Shown: piece after piece, positions 1 through 11,730 of the stretch
How the letters are laid out: every line of letters starts with the position of its first letter
How positions within the stretch are numbered: the stretch's first letter is position 1
NCBI GenBank assembly: GCA_036897095.1
Contig: JAYMSP010000050.1
Location: 1-64,000 of the forward strand
DNA length: 64,000 bases
From: Plantago elongata
Lineage: Eukaryota; Streptophyta; Magnoliopsida; Lamiales; Plantaginaceae
Direction of reading: 5' to 3'
Position numbers and translations under genes: made by a program
Notes under the pieces: model-generated
The model's input: only the letters and a program-made list of their open reading frames with translations
Databases searched by the model: none
What the model was told of the DNA's origin: nothing

Positions 1-613
1 TTATATATATTTTTAATCATATGTTAAAAGTTTACTTAAAAAGATGGCATTTAATAATTTTGTTCAATAAATATAACATTTAAGTTATGCATATTATTTT
101 ATTATGAAAAATATATTTTTAATATAAATCTTTATATATAAATAAATTTATTATAAAACTATTTTCTTTTCAGTTATAATGATATGACTGTATGGAGTTT
201 TTACCGTACTTTAATATATATATATATATAAATTTATTATATTATATTAAAATTCATGTCCAGTCTCGTAGGACTATGAACTAAGGGATGAAGTAGTTTT
301 ATAATTTAAGCTAGGGTGCAAACGAACAAAAACAAATTGTGTTTAGATTATAATTTAATTTTAATTACCTATAGATAATTCTCATTAGTCATTGCAAGCA
401 GAAATATTTACTGTAAGTTTTATGATCACAAAGTAACTTTTCCACATTCAATTTTACGGTTTACCAATTCTAATGAGACAGTGGAGTAAAACGAACCCAA
501 CTCATTTCTCTTTCCCCAAATAAGCCAAATCGCATGTCATTTCTCTAATCTCAACCAGCAGTATCAGCTTTAGATCGTTCGTTTTGGACTGATCTCCAAC
601 TTTCCGGCCAGTA
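1..613. other. AT-rich upstream region and 5' UTR of VPS53
   Basis: No coding potential is seen. The first 200 bases are very AT-rich, with a short TA run near 217-230. About 50-185 is recognisably the same repeat as 44190-44330 (see the repeat entry). The last 100 bases before 614 are richer in C and T and probably hold the VPS53 promoter and 5' UTR. No convincing TATA box was chosen. Confidence 0.5.
50..185 (+). repeat. Dispersed repeat, copy 1 (partner at 44190-44330)
   Basis: Read by eye, this stretch aligns with 44190-44330 in the same orientation. Both contain a TTCAATAA(A/C)TATAAC block, then TTAAGTTATGCA, then ATTTTATTATGAAAAATATATT, followed by a weaker tail ending near an ACTGTATGGA/ACTGTATAGA match. 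The similarity is too long for chance even in AT-rich DNA. No terminal repeats were recognised, so the class is unknown. Confidence 0.5.
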
Positions 614-3600
614 ATGGCGTCGGCAGCAGACAAGCAGAATGCATTGGATTGCATCAATCAGATGTTTCCAACAGGTCGATTCATACACTTCTCTCTACTT
701 CCCACTAATTTCGGAATCTTATAAGGCGCATTTGATACACTAGTGATATATGTATTGGAGAATTTGGATACGCGCAACGCTGGTTCAGAGTGTTTGGTAT
801 AGACTGTAGGCGCAAAGCGCGATACTGTTTGAGCTCTAGTTGCGAATTTTGATCCAGCTAGATGGAGTTATGTTGAATTATTGTAAAGAATAATATGATT
901 TTGATGAGAAACTGCATTGTCTTTGTGATGGAAATCGGATTTTAGAAGATGGTTGCCATTTGAATATAGAATTTTAAGTTGTGGTTATGGATTGTTTGTA
1001 AGTCGACAACACTTAAGATGGTTGATAATTATATGCAGAAGCATCTTTATCTGGAGTTGAGCCACTCATGCAGAAAATACGCAGTGAAATTCGTAAAGTG
1101 GATACAGAAATATTAGCAGCTGTTCGTCAGCAGGTTGGTATAGCTACCCAGATTTCTACGTGTCCAAGGATTTAATCTATGGTTTCCCATGTTTTTGTTG
1201 TTTATTTGATTAATTTCCAACGTCATTACAAGATTATAAGAAATGGCATATGGATATCACCATTTTGATGACGTAGTTGGTTTAGTTGATGCATTGAGTA
1301 AGCGAGACTGGAGATCATTCTTGGATTACTTGTTCTCTACTTTCTGGCGGTGGCCTCTAATAAAATTACCAGCTAGAATTCACATACTTGTTTGTACAGT
1401 CGTACACTGCTCTTGAATGTACAGTACTTTGATCAGCTGCATTTGTAACTTATTATGGCTTTTACCACTGAACCATTGAGATAGATGCTGCCCAATGAAA
1501 TTGTCTTTAGTTGAGAGATTGTTGAACGTTTTATTTCATTGCGAGACACTATGGTAATGAATATTGGTCCAGGATTACAAAATTATTGTGCATGTAGAGT
1601 AATTCAGGAAGCAAGGCGAAGGAGGACCTTGCTGAAGCCACTCATGCAGTTCAGGTATGCAAATTTATTTACAATAATGCCTATTATCTGATAGTGATAC
1701 TTATATCAAACTGCTGTATAAATTGGATAGTCATTCACTTCTACCATGTTATTAGGAACTCATTCACAAAATCAGAGAAATTAAAACCAAAGCAGAGCAA
1801 AGTGAGACAATGGTTCAGGAAATATGCCGCGACATCAAGAAATTGGATTTTGCAAAGAAGCATATAACCACTACAATTACTGCTCTTCATCGTCTAACCA
1901 TGCTAGGTAGCATTTTACTCTTAATTTGCTCGAAATATTTTGTAGTTTGGATGCAGCCTGTAAAATTTATTCAGCCTGTCTCTTGTATCAGTCTCTGCTG
2001 TAGAACAACTCCAAGTTATGGCTTCTAAACGTCAGTACAAGGAAGCAGCAGCACAGCTTGAGGTATTAAATAACTCTGTAAATATGCCGTGTCCTCTCTT
2101 ACACATGTGAAAACCTTATTCTATCAGGAATTCAGGATAAAACGCACTTACCCCTGATCTTTTTAATCTTTCTTTTTTAGAATGAGCAATGGTTGCTCTA
2201 TACATAGTTATTCTCTACTCATATTATGGGGAAACATTTCAGGCTGTCAACCAATTATGCAACCATTTTGAAGCATATAGAGACATTCCAAAGATCACAG
2301 AGCTGAGGGATAAGTTTAAGAGCATCAAACATATCTTGAGATCACATGTCTTCTCGGATTTTTCTAGGTATGGTTATATATGAAGTTTTTCTTCTTGACT
2401 GTCACAGAGTCAACCAACATGCTGTACAGTTACCATTATATCATATAATCTTGAACCTTTCTCCCTGTTTTATTACTGTAGTTACAGAAATAGAGATATC
2501 TGACTCTGATGGACTAGTGGTTTCATAAGATCACATAAAACACCATTACTAGGTTTATTGACACCCTTGCTTAAAATAGTTGACTTTTTCCTGACACTAA
2601 TCCCTCGTTTCTTTCTCTTCAATTCTTTGACCTTCGGTGGTTTGATACTTAACTGACATGTACTTTGATTGTGTTCCATATGACATTAGATTTGTTAGAT
2701 GTCTCTGCTGACAATTCCTTCTTTATAGCTTAGGAACTGGGAAAGAGACCGAAGAAGCTAATTTGTTAGAGCAGCTATCAGATGCATGCCTAGTTGTTGA
2801 TGCTTTGGAGCCATCAGTGAGGGAGGAGTTAGTAAAGAAATTCTGCAGCAGGGAACTTACTTCGTATCAACAAATATTTGAGGGGGCAGGTTTGTCATCT
2901 TTATTAATATACTGTTATCGGTCTATCTGGTTTTATAAGTCGACTTCATTGCATAAATCTGAAGTTGGAATCTTGATCATTCGAACTTGAAATTTGAATG
3001 TCTACAATTTTTAGAACTAGCAAAGCTGGATAAGACAGAGAGAAGGTATGCGTGGATCAAGCGCCGGCTTAGAACTAATGAAGAGATTTGGAAAATTTTC
3101 CCTTCCTCGTGGCATGTCCCTTATTTGCTGTGCATCCAGTTCTGCAAGTTGACGAGGTTGGTGATCTAGCTCATAGTTTTACTGATCAAACCTAGCTCTT
3201 AGTTTCACCCAAGCTTCATCCTGGTCATGGATAGATCACCCAGGTTCGGGTCCATAAGCAGTGAAAATTGCCCTCTATATGGCGCTTTCGGACTAATAGG
3301 TTTCATGTTACGCCAATTGCAGTTGAACAATTCTTTTGAGTTTTGCATGCTTGCTTTGACCGACACCATAGTGTGTGGCACTCTGGCTAGAAATCAGAAA
3401 TGATTTGACCTTTCTATTGTCTGTAGCAGCAATGGGTGCATGTTTTTATCACATGATAGACATATGAACCACTTTCCTGTTATCTCAGACTGCTATATTG
3501 ATGTTGACAAACTGTGGAAAATCTGAGCCCCCTATTATTTGCTGACCTCATTTTGCTATCTCTTTAAGGTGAAATACCTTGAGATTTCAAACAAACTTTG

Positions 3601-6600
3601 CATAACTAAGAGAGAAAGAGAGAGTGAACTTTCCTATTTTCTTTCTTCCGCAGAATCATAACTTGGGTGGGCTCATATTTTCCTTCAGGACACAACTTGT
3701 GGAGATACTGAACAACCTTAAAGAAAAACCAGATGTTGGAACTTTATTGATGGTAATTTCTATCTTTTCTTTATTTTACTATCTTCTCTGAATTGGCCCT
3801 CAACTTTATCTAGCTTTATTTTTGCGACCTTTCAGTTGGAATACCCTTGTTCATTGGCTTAACAGGGTGAGCCTTGGCAATTTTTTTAGGAGATGCTGTG
3901 TTGACCAGTATGAGAAGTTGAGAATTTAGTAGGTTAAGTTGTGTATCATTTTGGGGTGATGGTTGTTGTGGGTTGACTCCCCTTTTCTTATTTCTGTTGG
4001 TTCCGTGGCTGTAGTTATTAGAACCATCGAGTTTCATAATGGATAGATATGTTGGGATGTTTAGTTTAGACAAACAAAACACAAAGCTAGTGTCTGTTGA
4101 TGTTTTCTTGGTTTGTCTAGATAGGAGTATAGGACATTGGGTGTACTGGTACAAGTCGCTTAATGTTGAATAAGATGGATCTTTCCAGTTTGTTCTTTCA
4201 CCATCTTTGGGTTACCTGGTTCTTTCCTTTTTCTGATGCACATTGCATTGGAAGGGTGTATGAAGTAGCAGATAAGTCGAACTGAATTTTTATAAAATGA
4301 ACTTTCCACTCTGTTGTAGAAGTCGTGATTCCTCTTCTTCCCTTTGCAATGTTTCCTCCCCCCTGCCCCTCCTTGACATAACTGTAGCACATAGCTTTGC
4401 AGTCTTATCAGGAGTGCATGTTTTAGAGCTTGGCCCTTTTAGCTGTGTGCGCCAGTCAGAAGCAATATTGGTGCATATCAACCAGACATAATCTATTTTA
4501 TATGGGAGTTTGTCGTCCAGTGTATTAATCTTAGATGTTGTAAGATATCTGTACATGCCTTTGCTTGTTGTGCTCTAAACCTTGGGCATCATCTTCTACT
4601 ACTCATGTTGGGCAATTAGATTTTGCTTGCTAATATACCTGATGTTATGACTTGTGAGTTTAATATGCAATTGCTGTGCGATGGTGATTTGTAGGCACTG
4701 CAGCGAACTCTGGAATTTGAGGAAGAATTGGCAGAAAAGTTTGGAGGTGGAAGTCATGGTAGAGAATCAAGAAGTGATATTGGCAATGATATGGTGGAAA
4801 ATAAAAACCAGGCTGTTTCAGACATTAGAAAGAAATATGAAAAAAAGCTTGCTGCTCATCATGAAGAGAATGAGGCATGAACTTTTAATTGTTTGTTGCT
4901 TGTTCAGCTGACATGTCATAAATTCTGGAATAAGCTGCATTATGTACTTTCTGACCTACACATTTCAATTTATTGTCAGGAGAAAGATGGCCAGAAAGAT
5001 TTATCAGTGCCTGATGCTGGGGTAACTTCACCTTATCTGAATATTTTTTTATAAATAACCTTGCATTATACCTTGCCCCATTGGCTGGTCTAGCTGTTTG
5101 TATGGTTGGGCTTGCATGAAGCAGGTCCCAACTCCCAAGTTTGATCCTTGAATAAGGGGTGTGCTTGTGTTGGGGTTTTAGGGATGGTATTAGGGTGGGA
5201 TATATAGAGAAAAACTTATGCATGACTAGTATTGGTGACATAAGGATAGATGTGAGCTCGTTTATTCTATTTAGAATAATGCATCATTTGCGTAAAAAAA
5301 AAGTAACAAAGAAACGAGAATGAAAATAGCTGTGGAAGGTAGTTTTGAAAGGTTGTGAAGTTGATTTTCAATTATTTTTCTGAATAATGTCTCTCCTAAA
5401 TATAGCAATTACGCAGAAATGATGAATAGTGTGAGGAACCCTGGAATTGTTCAAAGATTTAAATAGAAAGTGAGAAAATATATAAATTACTTTGAATTTT
5501 TTAAATTGGTTTAAATTCCTTTAAAAAAGTCAGAATACTCAACTTAATTTTTTGTCATAACATCCTACACTTCAAAATTTCTTTGGAGTTGGTTTATCCA
5601 AAACCTCTAAAAAAGTTTGAACTTCTTTTCTGGTGTGATAACCACCAGATGTCTTTAATTAGTAAATAGATTATCACAGGAAATTATGGTTCGGTCTTTG
5701 CTTCTTACATTTAATTAGTATGGTTTCCTTTAATTAGAAAAATTATCATTTAGTTGTTGACTTTTGTCCAGGGCAGTGGTCTGATGGGGGACTGGGGTAA
5801 TTATATGCATGTCATACTACTACTAGCAACACTTTCCTATTGCACTTGACAGTGTAGCTTGGTTCTCAGTTAGATGCGCACCTGAAAGTGTCAACTAAAT
5901 TTTATTTACTGATTGACTTTGATTTGTGTTGCAGTTCAATTTCCGAGGGATCATTTCATCGTGCTTTGAACGTTATTTGTCGGTATATGTGGAATTGGAA
6001 GAGAAGACTCTTGTGGAGCACTTGGAGAAACTTGTACAGGTTTGAATCACTGAAATGCTATACATATTGGATTTTTTCCTCTTCTATACTAAGAAGCAAA
6101 TGCATCTTATGCTACAGGAAGAAACATGGGACACTGAAGAGGGAAGTCAAACTAATATATTATCTAGCAGTATGCAGGTATGAAATCACACATTTTGAGG
6201 GTTCTGCTTTTATTATTCACATGCATGGATGGATATTTAGCAAAATTTCCTACAGTTTTTGTGTTATGATGTGGCTTTATTTTTTTTCACAGTTTACTAT
6301 CTCTTGCACTTCTATTGAACACATGAATGCTCTTTAACCATTGTGCAGGTCTTTCTGATTATCAGGAGGACTTTAAAGAGGTGCAGTGCTTTAACTAAAA
6401 GCGAGACACTGTATAATATGTTCAAGGTGCGACTTTGAATTTCCAATTAGTGTGCCTACCATAAGCTAAATTAAATATTTGGACCAGGACCCTTGGTTTA
6501 CTAAAATATCCTTGGCAATAGTAATACCTCCATCTGTAATACAACAATGCAGTTACATTTCTGAGACTCCAGTATTATGTAAATAGGTATTTCAAAAAGT

Positions 6601-9600
6601 TTTGAAGGCATATGCCACGAAGCTTTTTGCAAGATTACCTAAGGGTGGAACTGGGATTGTTGCAGCTGCTACTGGAATGGATGGGCAAATTAAGGTGCTC
6701 TTTCTTTGTTATTTTTTTCCCTTGCTATTGCTTTGTTATGACATTTCTGTCTTTTTGTAATAACTTTCATTTCAGTAGCATTCTCAACTGACTTACTGCA
6801 TTCTGCAGACATCCGACAGAGACGAACGCCTCATCTGCTATATTGTTAATACAGCTGAATATTGCCAAAAAACGGTTGGTTTCCTATATACTGATATTTC
6901 TGCATGCTGTGATGGCCTCGCCTTCAGTTTGGTCTTTTGTTATAATCTGTTTATGAACTTGGTATGAACATATCTGTTTCGTGCTACACTCTCATGGTGT
7001 AAGTCTGACATATATGATAGCAAAAGTTTTCCTGTTGTGGCAAAAGAAACATCAAGAAGTTAGTACTAAGATGTGCAATGTCTAACTACTCGAGTCATTT
7101 CTTGTGTCCCTCTATCTTTTAATTTTTTTCTTTGCTACCTGATCTCTGCCTTTTAACCTAAATCTACTTTTCTATTGTCAGTCAGGGGAATTGGCCGACA
7201 ATGTATCCAAAATAATTGACCCTCAATTCTCAGATAAGATTGAAATGTCTGAAGTACAGGTAAGAACTATCAAAATTCCCAAATTGTGACTTGTGAAATG
7301 GATCTCCCCACCTGGTTCCTTAGTCCATAATTTAAACTGCAGGATGAGTTTTCTGCTGTGATAACAAAAGCACTGGTTACTCTTGTTCATGGTATAGAAA
7401 CTAAATTTGATGCCGAAATGGCTGCAATGACACGTGTGCCTTGGGGCACACTTGAGAGTGTTGGTGACCAGTCAGAGTAAGATGCTTTGTCATCATGTGG
7501 AAATTTTAAATTCCTACTATACTCTTTTTTATTCTAACCCCATTGATATTCCTGCAGATATGTGAATAACATAAATACAATTTTGACTGGTAGCATACCT
7601 GTACTTGGAAGGCTTCTCACCCCGATATATTTCCAGTACTTTCTTGACAAGGTGGATGCACTTACATGATACACTTTTACTGGGTCTTTAAACTGCACCT
7701 TTAGTCAGAGCATAACACTAAAAGGTGCTATGACCATATCTTGTGTGCATATAGTTGGGTAACAGGATGAATGCAGAACTCTGCTCTCTGGTAAATTATA
7801 CTTCACTGGTTAACAAAGTAATGGAGGTTACTCCAGCTAAAAGCTTGCAATTCCGACTTAACCAACGCGGTTGATGAGCTGCAAAGTGTAACTAAAATTG
7901 CATTTATTTTTACTTGGGTTTCTCCTTGCTGCTCCCTTTGATTGACCATTTCGATTCAATCAGACGTGCATGCTCGATTGGAAATGTAGCTGTTGGCTAG
8001 CTAGATCCCTGCTTTTCCTGTAATTGGGATGTTTAAGACCATTTTGGCAATGCTCCAACTCTAAGTTGGATAATCTCCTTGTTATAACGAGTTCTTATAG
8101 AGCTTCGTGAATCTTTTTGCCTGTTAGAATTAGTTTTTCTGCCTTTAAAGGAAAAAAAAAAAAAAAGGAACTTCATCAGTTCGGATTTCATTAGCAACTC
8201 TGCTTATCGTCCAATGCTATTGAAGGTTCGAAGTGAGAATTGACGTTTCAAGTTATATGCTTGATTAATTGATTAATGATAGGCCATTCAGAACCCAACA
8301 TCATCTGGTTAGATTATTAACTCATGTGTTGCGTAAGATGTTTGTGGAAGAGAGTCTCATTGATGTGAACATGTGATTATGATACTTTTCTATTTATTCT
8401 TTTGAGAATTATGATCCTGAAGAAGTCACTTCTGAAGTTGATTCTGTTTCTTCTTTCTTTACATTATTTACTTATTCTCTTTTCAATTCCATGCTCATGC
8501 TTTTATGTTTCTCTACAGCTTGCATCATCACTCGGGCCCCGCTTCTACCTGAATATTTTCAAATGCAGACAAATATCTGAAACAGGAGCACAGCAGGTGT
8601 TTGTTGTCTTAAATTCCTTTTGTTTTCTAAAACACTTTTGAACTGGTTTCTTGATAACGTGACTTGAGCAATAATTTACTATTGTTGTGTTCTCATACAA
8701 AAAATACTTTGCATTGCTTAAATGGTAGTATCATTTAACTATTATCTCTAGCAGAATTCTGACATCAATATTGTGCAATATGCAGATGTTGTTGGACACA
8801 CAAGCTGTTAAAACAATTCTTATGGATATCCCATTGCTTGGGAAGCAGGTGAATGTCGTCTCTATGTACTTGAGCAACTTAGAACTTCGAGTTGTTTAGA
8901 CTTCTGTTCACTCTAATTAGCTTTTCGAGTACTTAAATATGCTTGACTGTCAGTTGTTCATAAATGAAACTTTCCCTGCTTGTCTATTGATGGAGGGCCA
9001 AGTAAAGCTTACTCACCAATACCCACTCTATTTAACGGTTTGACTTGAATGATGTCACCATGTTCCTTGAAATGTTAGCAGTAAAATTTACTTTGTACAA
9101 TTTCTAGCAAAAACCAAGTCACAGTTTGAGACAATTCTAGTGAAAGAGGCACAAGCAGTGGAGTCATTGTTTATCACACATTCACAATTCACACTGCAGA
9201 AATGATATGTTTGAGGTTGTCCCCCCTGAAGTCTTTGAGCAGTGTGTTTTTTTTACTGATTACATTGTCTATATTGTATGGTGGTGTTATTATGATGTTA
9301 AATTTGGTCTCAACTTTTCTTTGAATATCCATTATATGCGAACATGAGTTCATAAATACAGGCGAGGAGGTTATATTGGTGGTTCTCTTTGTCAACATAA
9401 TATAAACGTCCTTTGTCTATTTTGTTTCATTGTCTGTTCAGACATCCACAGCTGCTGGATATTCAAAATATGTAAGTCGTGAAATGGGCAAAGCTGAAGC
9501 GCTGCTGAAGGTATGGTTTAAGTTACATTCTATAATTGTTATTTGCAGAGGTCGTTCTCCCAGATTAAAGGTCTGTTTCTCGCTCCACAGGTCATTTTGT

Positions 9601-10538
9601 CACCAATTGACTCTGTAGCTGATACATATTGTGCTCTTCTGCCTGAGGGTACCCATACAGAGTTCCAGCGGATTCTGGATTTAAAGGTTTGTTCCTTGAC
9701 CACCTTGAACTAAGCTTGTTGAGTTTGTATTCCATTTTGCTAATTGACGATTAGTTCATGAAATGCGTTTTTGTTCTTCCTTGGTGGTTCATGCTATACT
9801 TTCATGAAACTTCAAGTAGCTTTTTTTTTGTTAATTCTTCACTCCAGATGCACTGTTTGTCTGGAGTTTCATTTATCAATTTATATCTAGTGAATGTTCA
9901 TTTATGATGATTTATAAATTATTTAGGATGTACAAGAAACACACAGGCCCTTTTGGCTACAATTCTAACATGCAATCATTTGACACACATCAACTTACAC
10001 ATCAGAAGTTTTAGAATTACAGGAAGAAACTGCTGCACAATGTGCAGAAACTATGCACTGTCTGACATAGGCAAGAATTCGCTGCCTGATTGAAAGCTGT
10101 CAAATAGTCTATAGATGTTGTAAAGCTAATCATACGATGGAAAACCCGACATATTTTTTGCTCTTACATCTCTTCTTTATGTTGGTATGTGTTATCTGCT
10201 AGTTTCTGTCTCAACATTACCACTCTCTTATCCAGGGCCTAAAAAGGACCGACCAGCAAAGTGTACTAGACGATTATAACAAACGGGGATCCGGAACCTA
10301 CCAACCATCTATAGCCACAGTGGTACCAGCTGCATCCAACCCCGCAGGTCTCACACCAGTCATAACAGCTAATCCATCTACGCCTGGAATCATCCCCCTG
10401 AAAGAAGAACTTGTGGCAAGAGCAGCTGCATTAGGAAGAGGTGCAGCATCAACTGGAATCCGAAGATTCCTTGCTCTAACTGAATCAACAAACAAAGATC
10501 TGAAGGATGGAGCATTGAGGAAGCTTTTCACTGGATAA
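614..10538 (+). CDS. VPS53: Vacuolar protein sorting-associated protein 53 (GARP/EARP subunit)
   Basis: VPS53 is a subunit of the GARP/EARP tethering complex (with VPS51, 52, 54 or 50), which captures endosome-derived vesicles at the trans-Golgi network. I read 24 coding exons: 614-674, 1039-1133, 1598-1654, 1756-1906, 1992-2062, 2243-2367, 2729-2889, 3015-3156, 3689-3752, 4695-4874, 4980-5021, 5935-6039, 6118-6177, 6349-6426, 6587-6694, 6809-6874, 7182-7259, 7343-7476, 7558-7651, 8519-8596, 8786-8848, 9442-9510, 9591-9686, 10236-10538. Together they give 826 aa, close to plant orthologues as I recall them. The N-terminal part (about 20-200) is the predicted coiled-coil region with the family blocks [16 protein letters not shown] and [13 protein letters not shown]. 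The C-terminal part carries [11 protein letters not shown] and ends LRKLFTG. The start is the first ATG before the family N terminus (DCINQMFPT). Intron 10 (4875-4979) appears to begin with GC. The MIZ1-like gene converges on it 446 bp downstream. Confidence 0.95.
4875..4979 (+). other. GC-AG intron in VPS53
   Basis: Exon 10 ends in the codons GAA GAG AAT GAG, followed directly by GCATGA. Reading on would hit TGA in frame after one codon. No GT lies close by on either side that keeps the frame. The next exon (4980-5021, [14 protein letters not shown]) follows a normal CAG acceptor in phase 0. The simplest reading is a GC-AG intron, a known minor class of U2 introns. Confidence 0.65.
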
Positions 10539-10983
10539 AATGGATGCTTTATACCAGCTTGCACAAGGTTTTGCTTCTCTTTTCGTTGTTTTAATTTCTG
10601 GTCTGATCAATGTACCCAGCCGGTCTAGTATATACCCTTATTCAACTACTGAGTTCTTATCGGATCGGTTTGATATATAGATTCCTGAACTTTTTTTTTA
10701 TAGGGAAAAGACCATTTTCATAAAGAAATGACAGTGAAACAGTTTACAGATTTGAACAATGGAGAAACTAGTTTTCATGCAACCAGAATTTCTCCTATCT
10801 TTTGTTTTTATCATAGCTCTTGTTCTTGTTTATGGTTAATATATAATCATAGAACTCTCTTAAAAAAAAAAAGAGGATAAGAAAAGCACTTACTACCGTT
10901 ACATAAACGATTCTAGGTATTAAAATTCTTTTTTTTTCTAGTAAACAAAGACAGGAAAGCTGTGTATGAACATGCAAATTTGG
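10539..10983. other. Convergent 3' intergenic region between VPS53 and the MIZ1-like gene
   Basis: Holds the 3' ends of two converging genes. It is AT-rich with short A and T runs (10688-10696, 10862-10872, 10929-10937). No gene or repeat was recognised. The spacing (about 445 bp) is short enough that the 3' UTRs could overlap. Confidence 0.5.
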
Positions 10984-11730
10984 TTAAACTCTGACAAAGA
11001 AGAGGCTAAGTTCAGGACCACTATTCCCATCCGGATTCATCATATAGTACGTCTCGGAATCTTTTGAACCTGCCACACGCTCAAAGTGAGCCCTCATATA
11101 CGTCAGCTCTCCATCTGCTGCCTCCCCAGCAGCAGAACCCTCTCCAGGAAGAACTCCGGCCCCCATTGAAGCCGCATGCAACATCTGCATCACCTTCAAG
11201 TCATCGTCTGTTGGCTCCCTCTTCACTGCATAGCCAACTTTCCTCCCGTTGCAATACATAGTCCATATAGGCTCGTCAATCAACTTAACCTTCTCAGAAG
11301 TGTTCTTCTCACACTCAAGCGCGATTCGCACTAGACCTAGACCCATGTCTTGTAGTAACTTCCCTGTTTGGATCGAAAGCTCGAGAACAAGCATTGGCAA
11401 ACACCTAGGATTCTCTTGAATGGACAAATTTACGCGTGATTTGCGGTGACCAAATAGGGTCCCCGTCATCTGCTTTCCGCCGTGAATGTGTCCGTCGTGC
11501 ATGCGGTTTGCCTGGGCTGGCATCTTGCATGGCGGGTTGATGACTGGGAAGGAGCGGAAAACGGATTTGACCCGGCGGAAGATCTTGGTTGATTTTGACG
11601 GGGTTTTCTTGTTGGAGGGTTGTTGGAGAGAATGTTGTGAACGGATGGGGGAGTTGTCAGGAGCCACCACATTGTTAGCGGGTGGAGGAGGAGGCGGGGC
11701 ACGACGGGGCTTGTGCTTAGGCGTAGGCAT
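10984..11730 (-). CDS. Protein MIZU-KUSSEI 1-like (DUF617)
   Basis: An intronless 248-aa reading frame. The N terminus is low complexity, with a proline run at about residues 11-17 and a basic Ser/Lys stretch (KKTPSKSTKIFRRVKSVFRS) at about 40-60. From about residue 87 (TGTLFGHRKSRVNLSIQ) to the end it matches the DUF617/MIZ1 domain, with blocks LPMLVLELSIQTGKLLQDM, RIALECEK, EPIWTMYCNGRKVGYAV and a C-terminal FERVAGSKDSETYYMMNP...ELSLFFVRV. The founder MIZ1 is needed for root hydrotropism and sits at the ER membrane facing the cytosol. The family has about a dozen plant members, so assignment to MIZ1 itself is not possible from sequence alone. Lack of introns is typical of the family. Confidence 0.9.
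   Translation of the reverse strand: MPTPKHKPRRAPPPPPPANNVVAPDNSPIRSQHSLQQPSNKKTPSKSTKIFRRVKSVFRSFPVINPPCKMPAQANRMHDGHIHGGKQMTGTLFGHRKSRVNLSIQENPRCLPMLVLELSIQTGKLLQDMGLGLVRIALECEKNTSEKVKLIDEPIWTMYCNGRKVGYAVKREPTDDDLKVMQMLHAASMGAGVLPGEGSAAGEAADGELTYMRAHFERVAGSKDSETYYMMNPDGNSGPELSLFFVRV

Noticed and set aside
3816-4154. 112-residue minus-strand open frame inside VPS53 intron 9 with a KLDGSNNYS phrase reminiscent of copia gag
   Set aside because: One short phrase only, no neighbouring gag or zinc-knuckle motif, and no LTRs nearby.
5888-6337. 149-residue plus-strand open frame
   Set aside because: It overlaps VPS53 exons 12 and 13 in a different frame and runs through their introns; no domain.
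10298-10564. 88-residue open frame antisense to the last VPS53 exon
   Set aside because: A shadow of the Pro/Ala-rich VPS53 C terminus.
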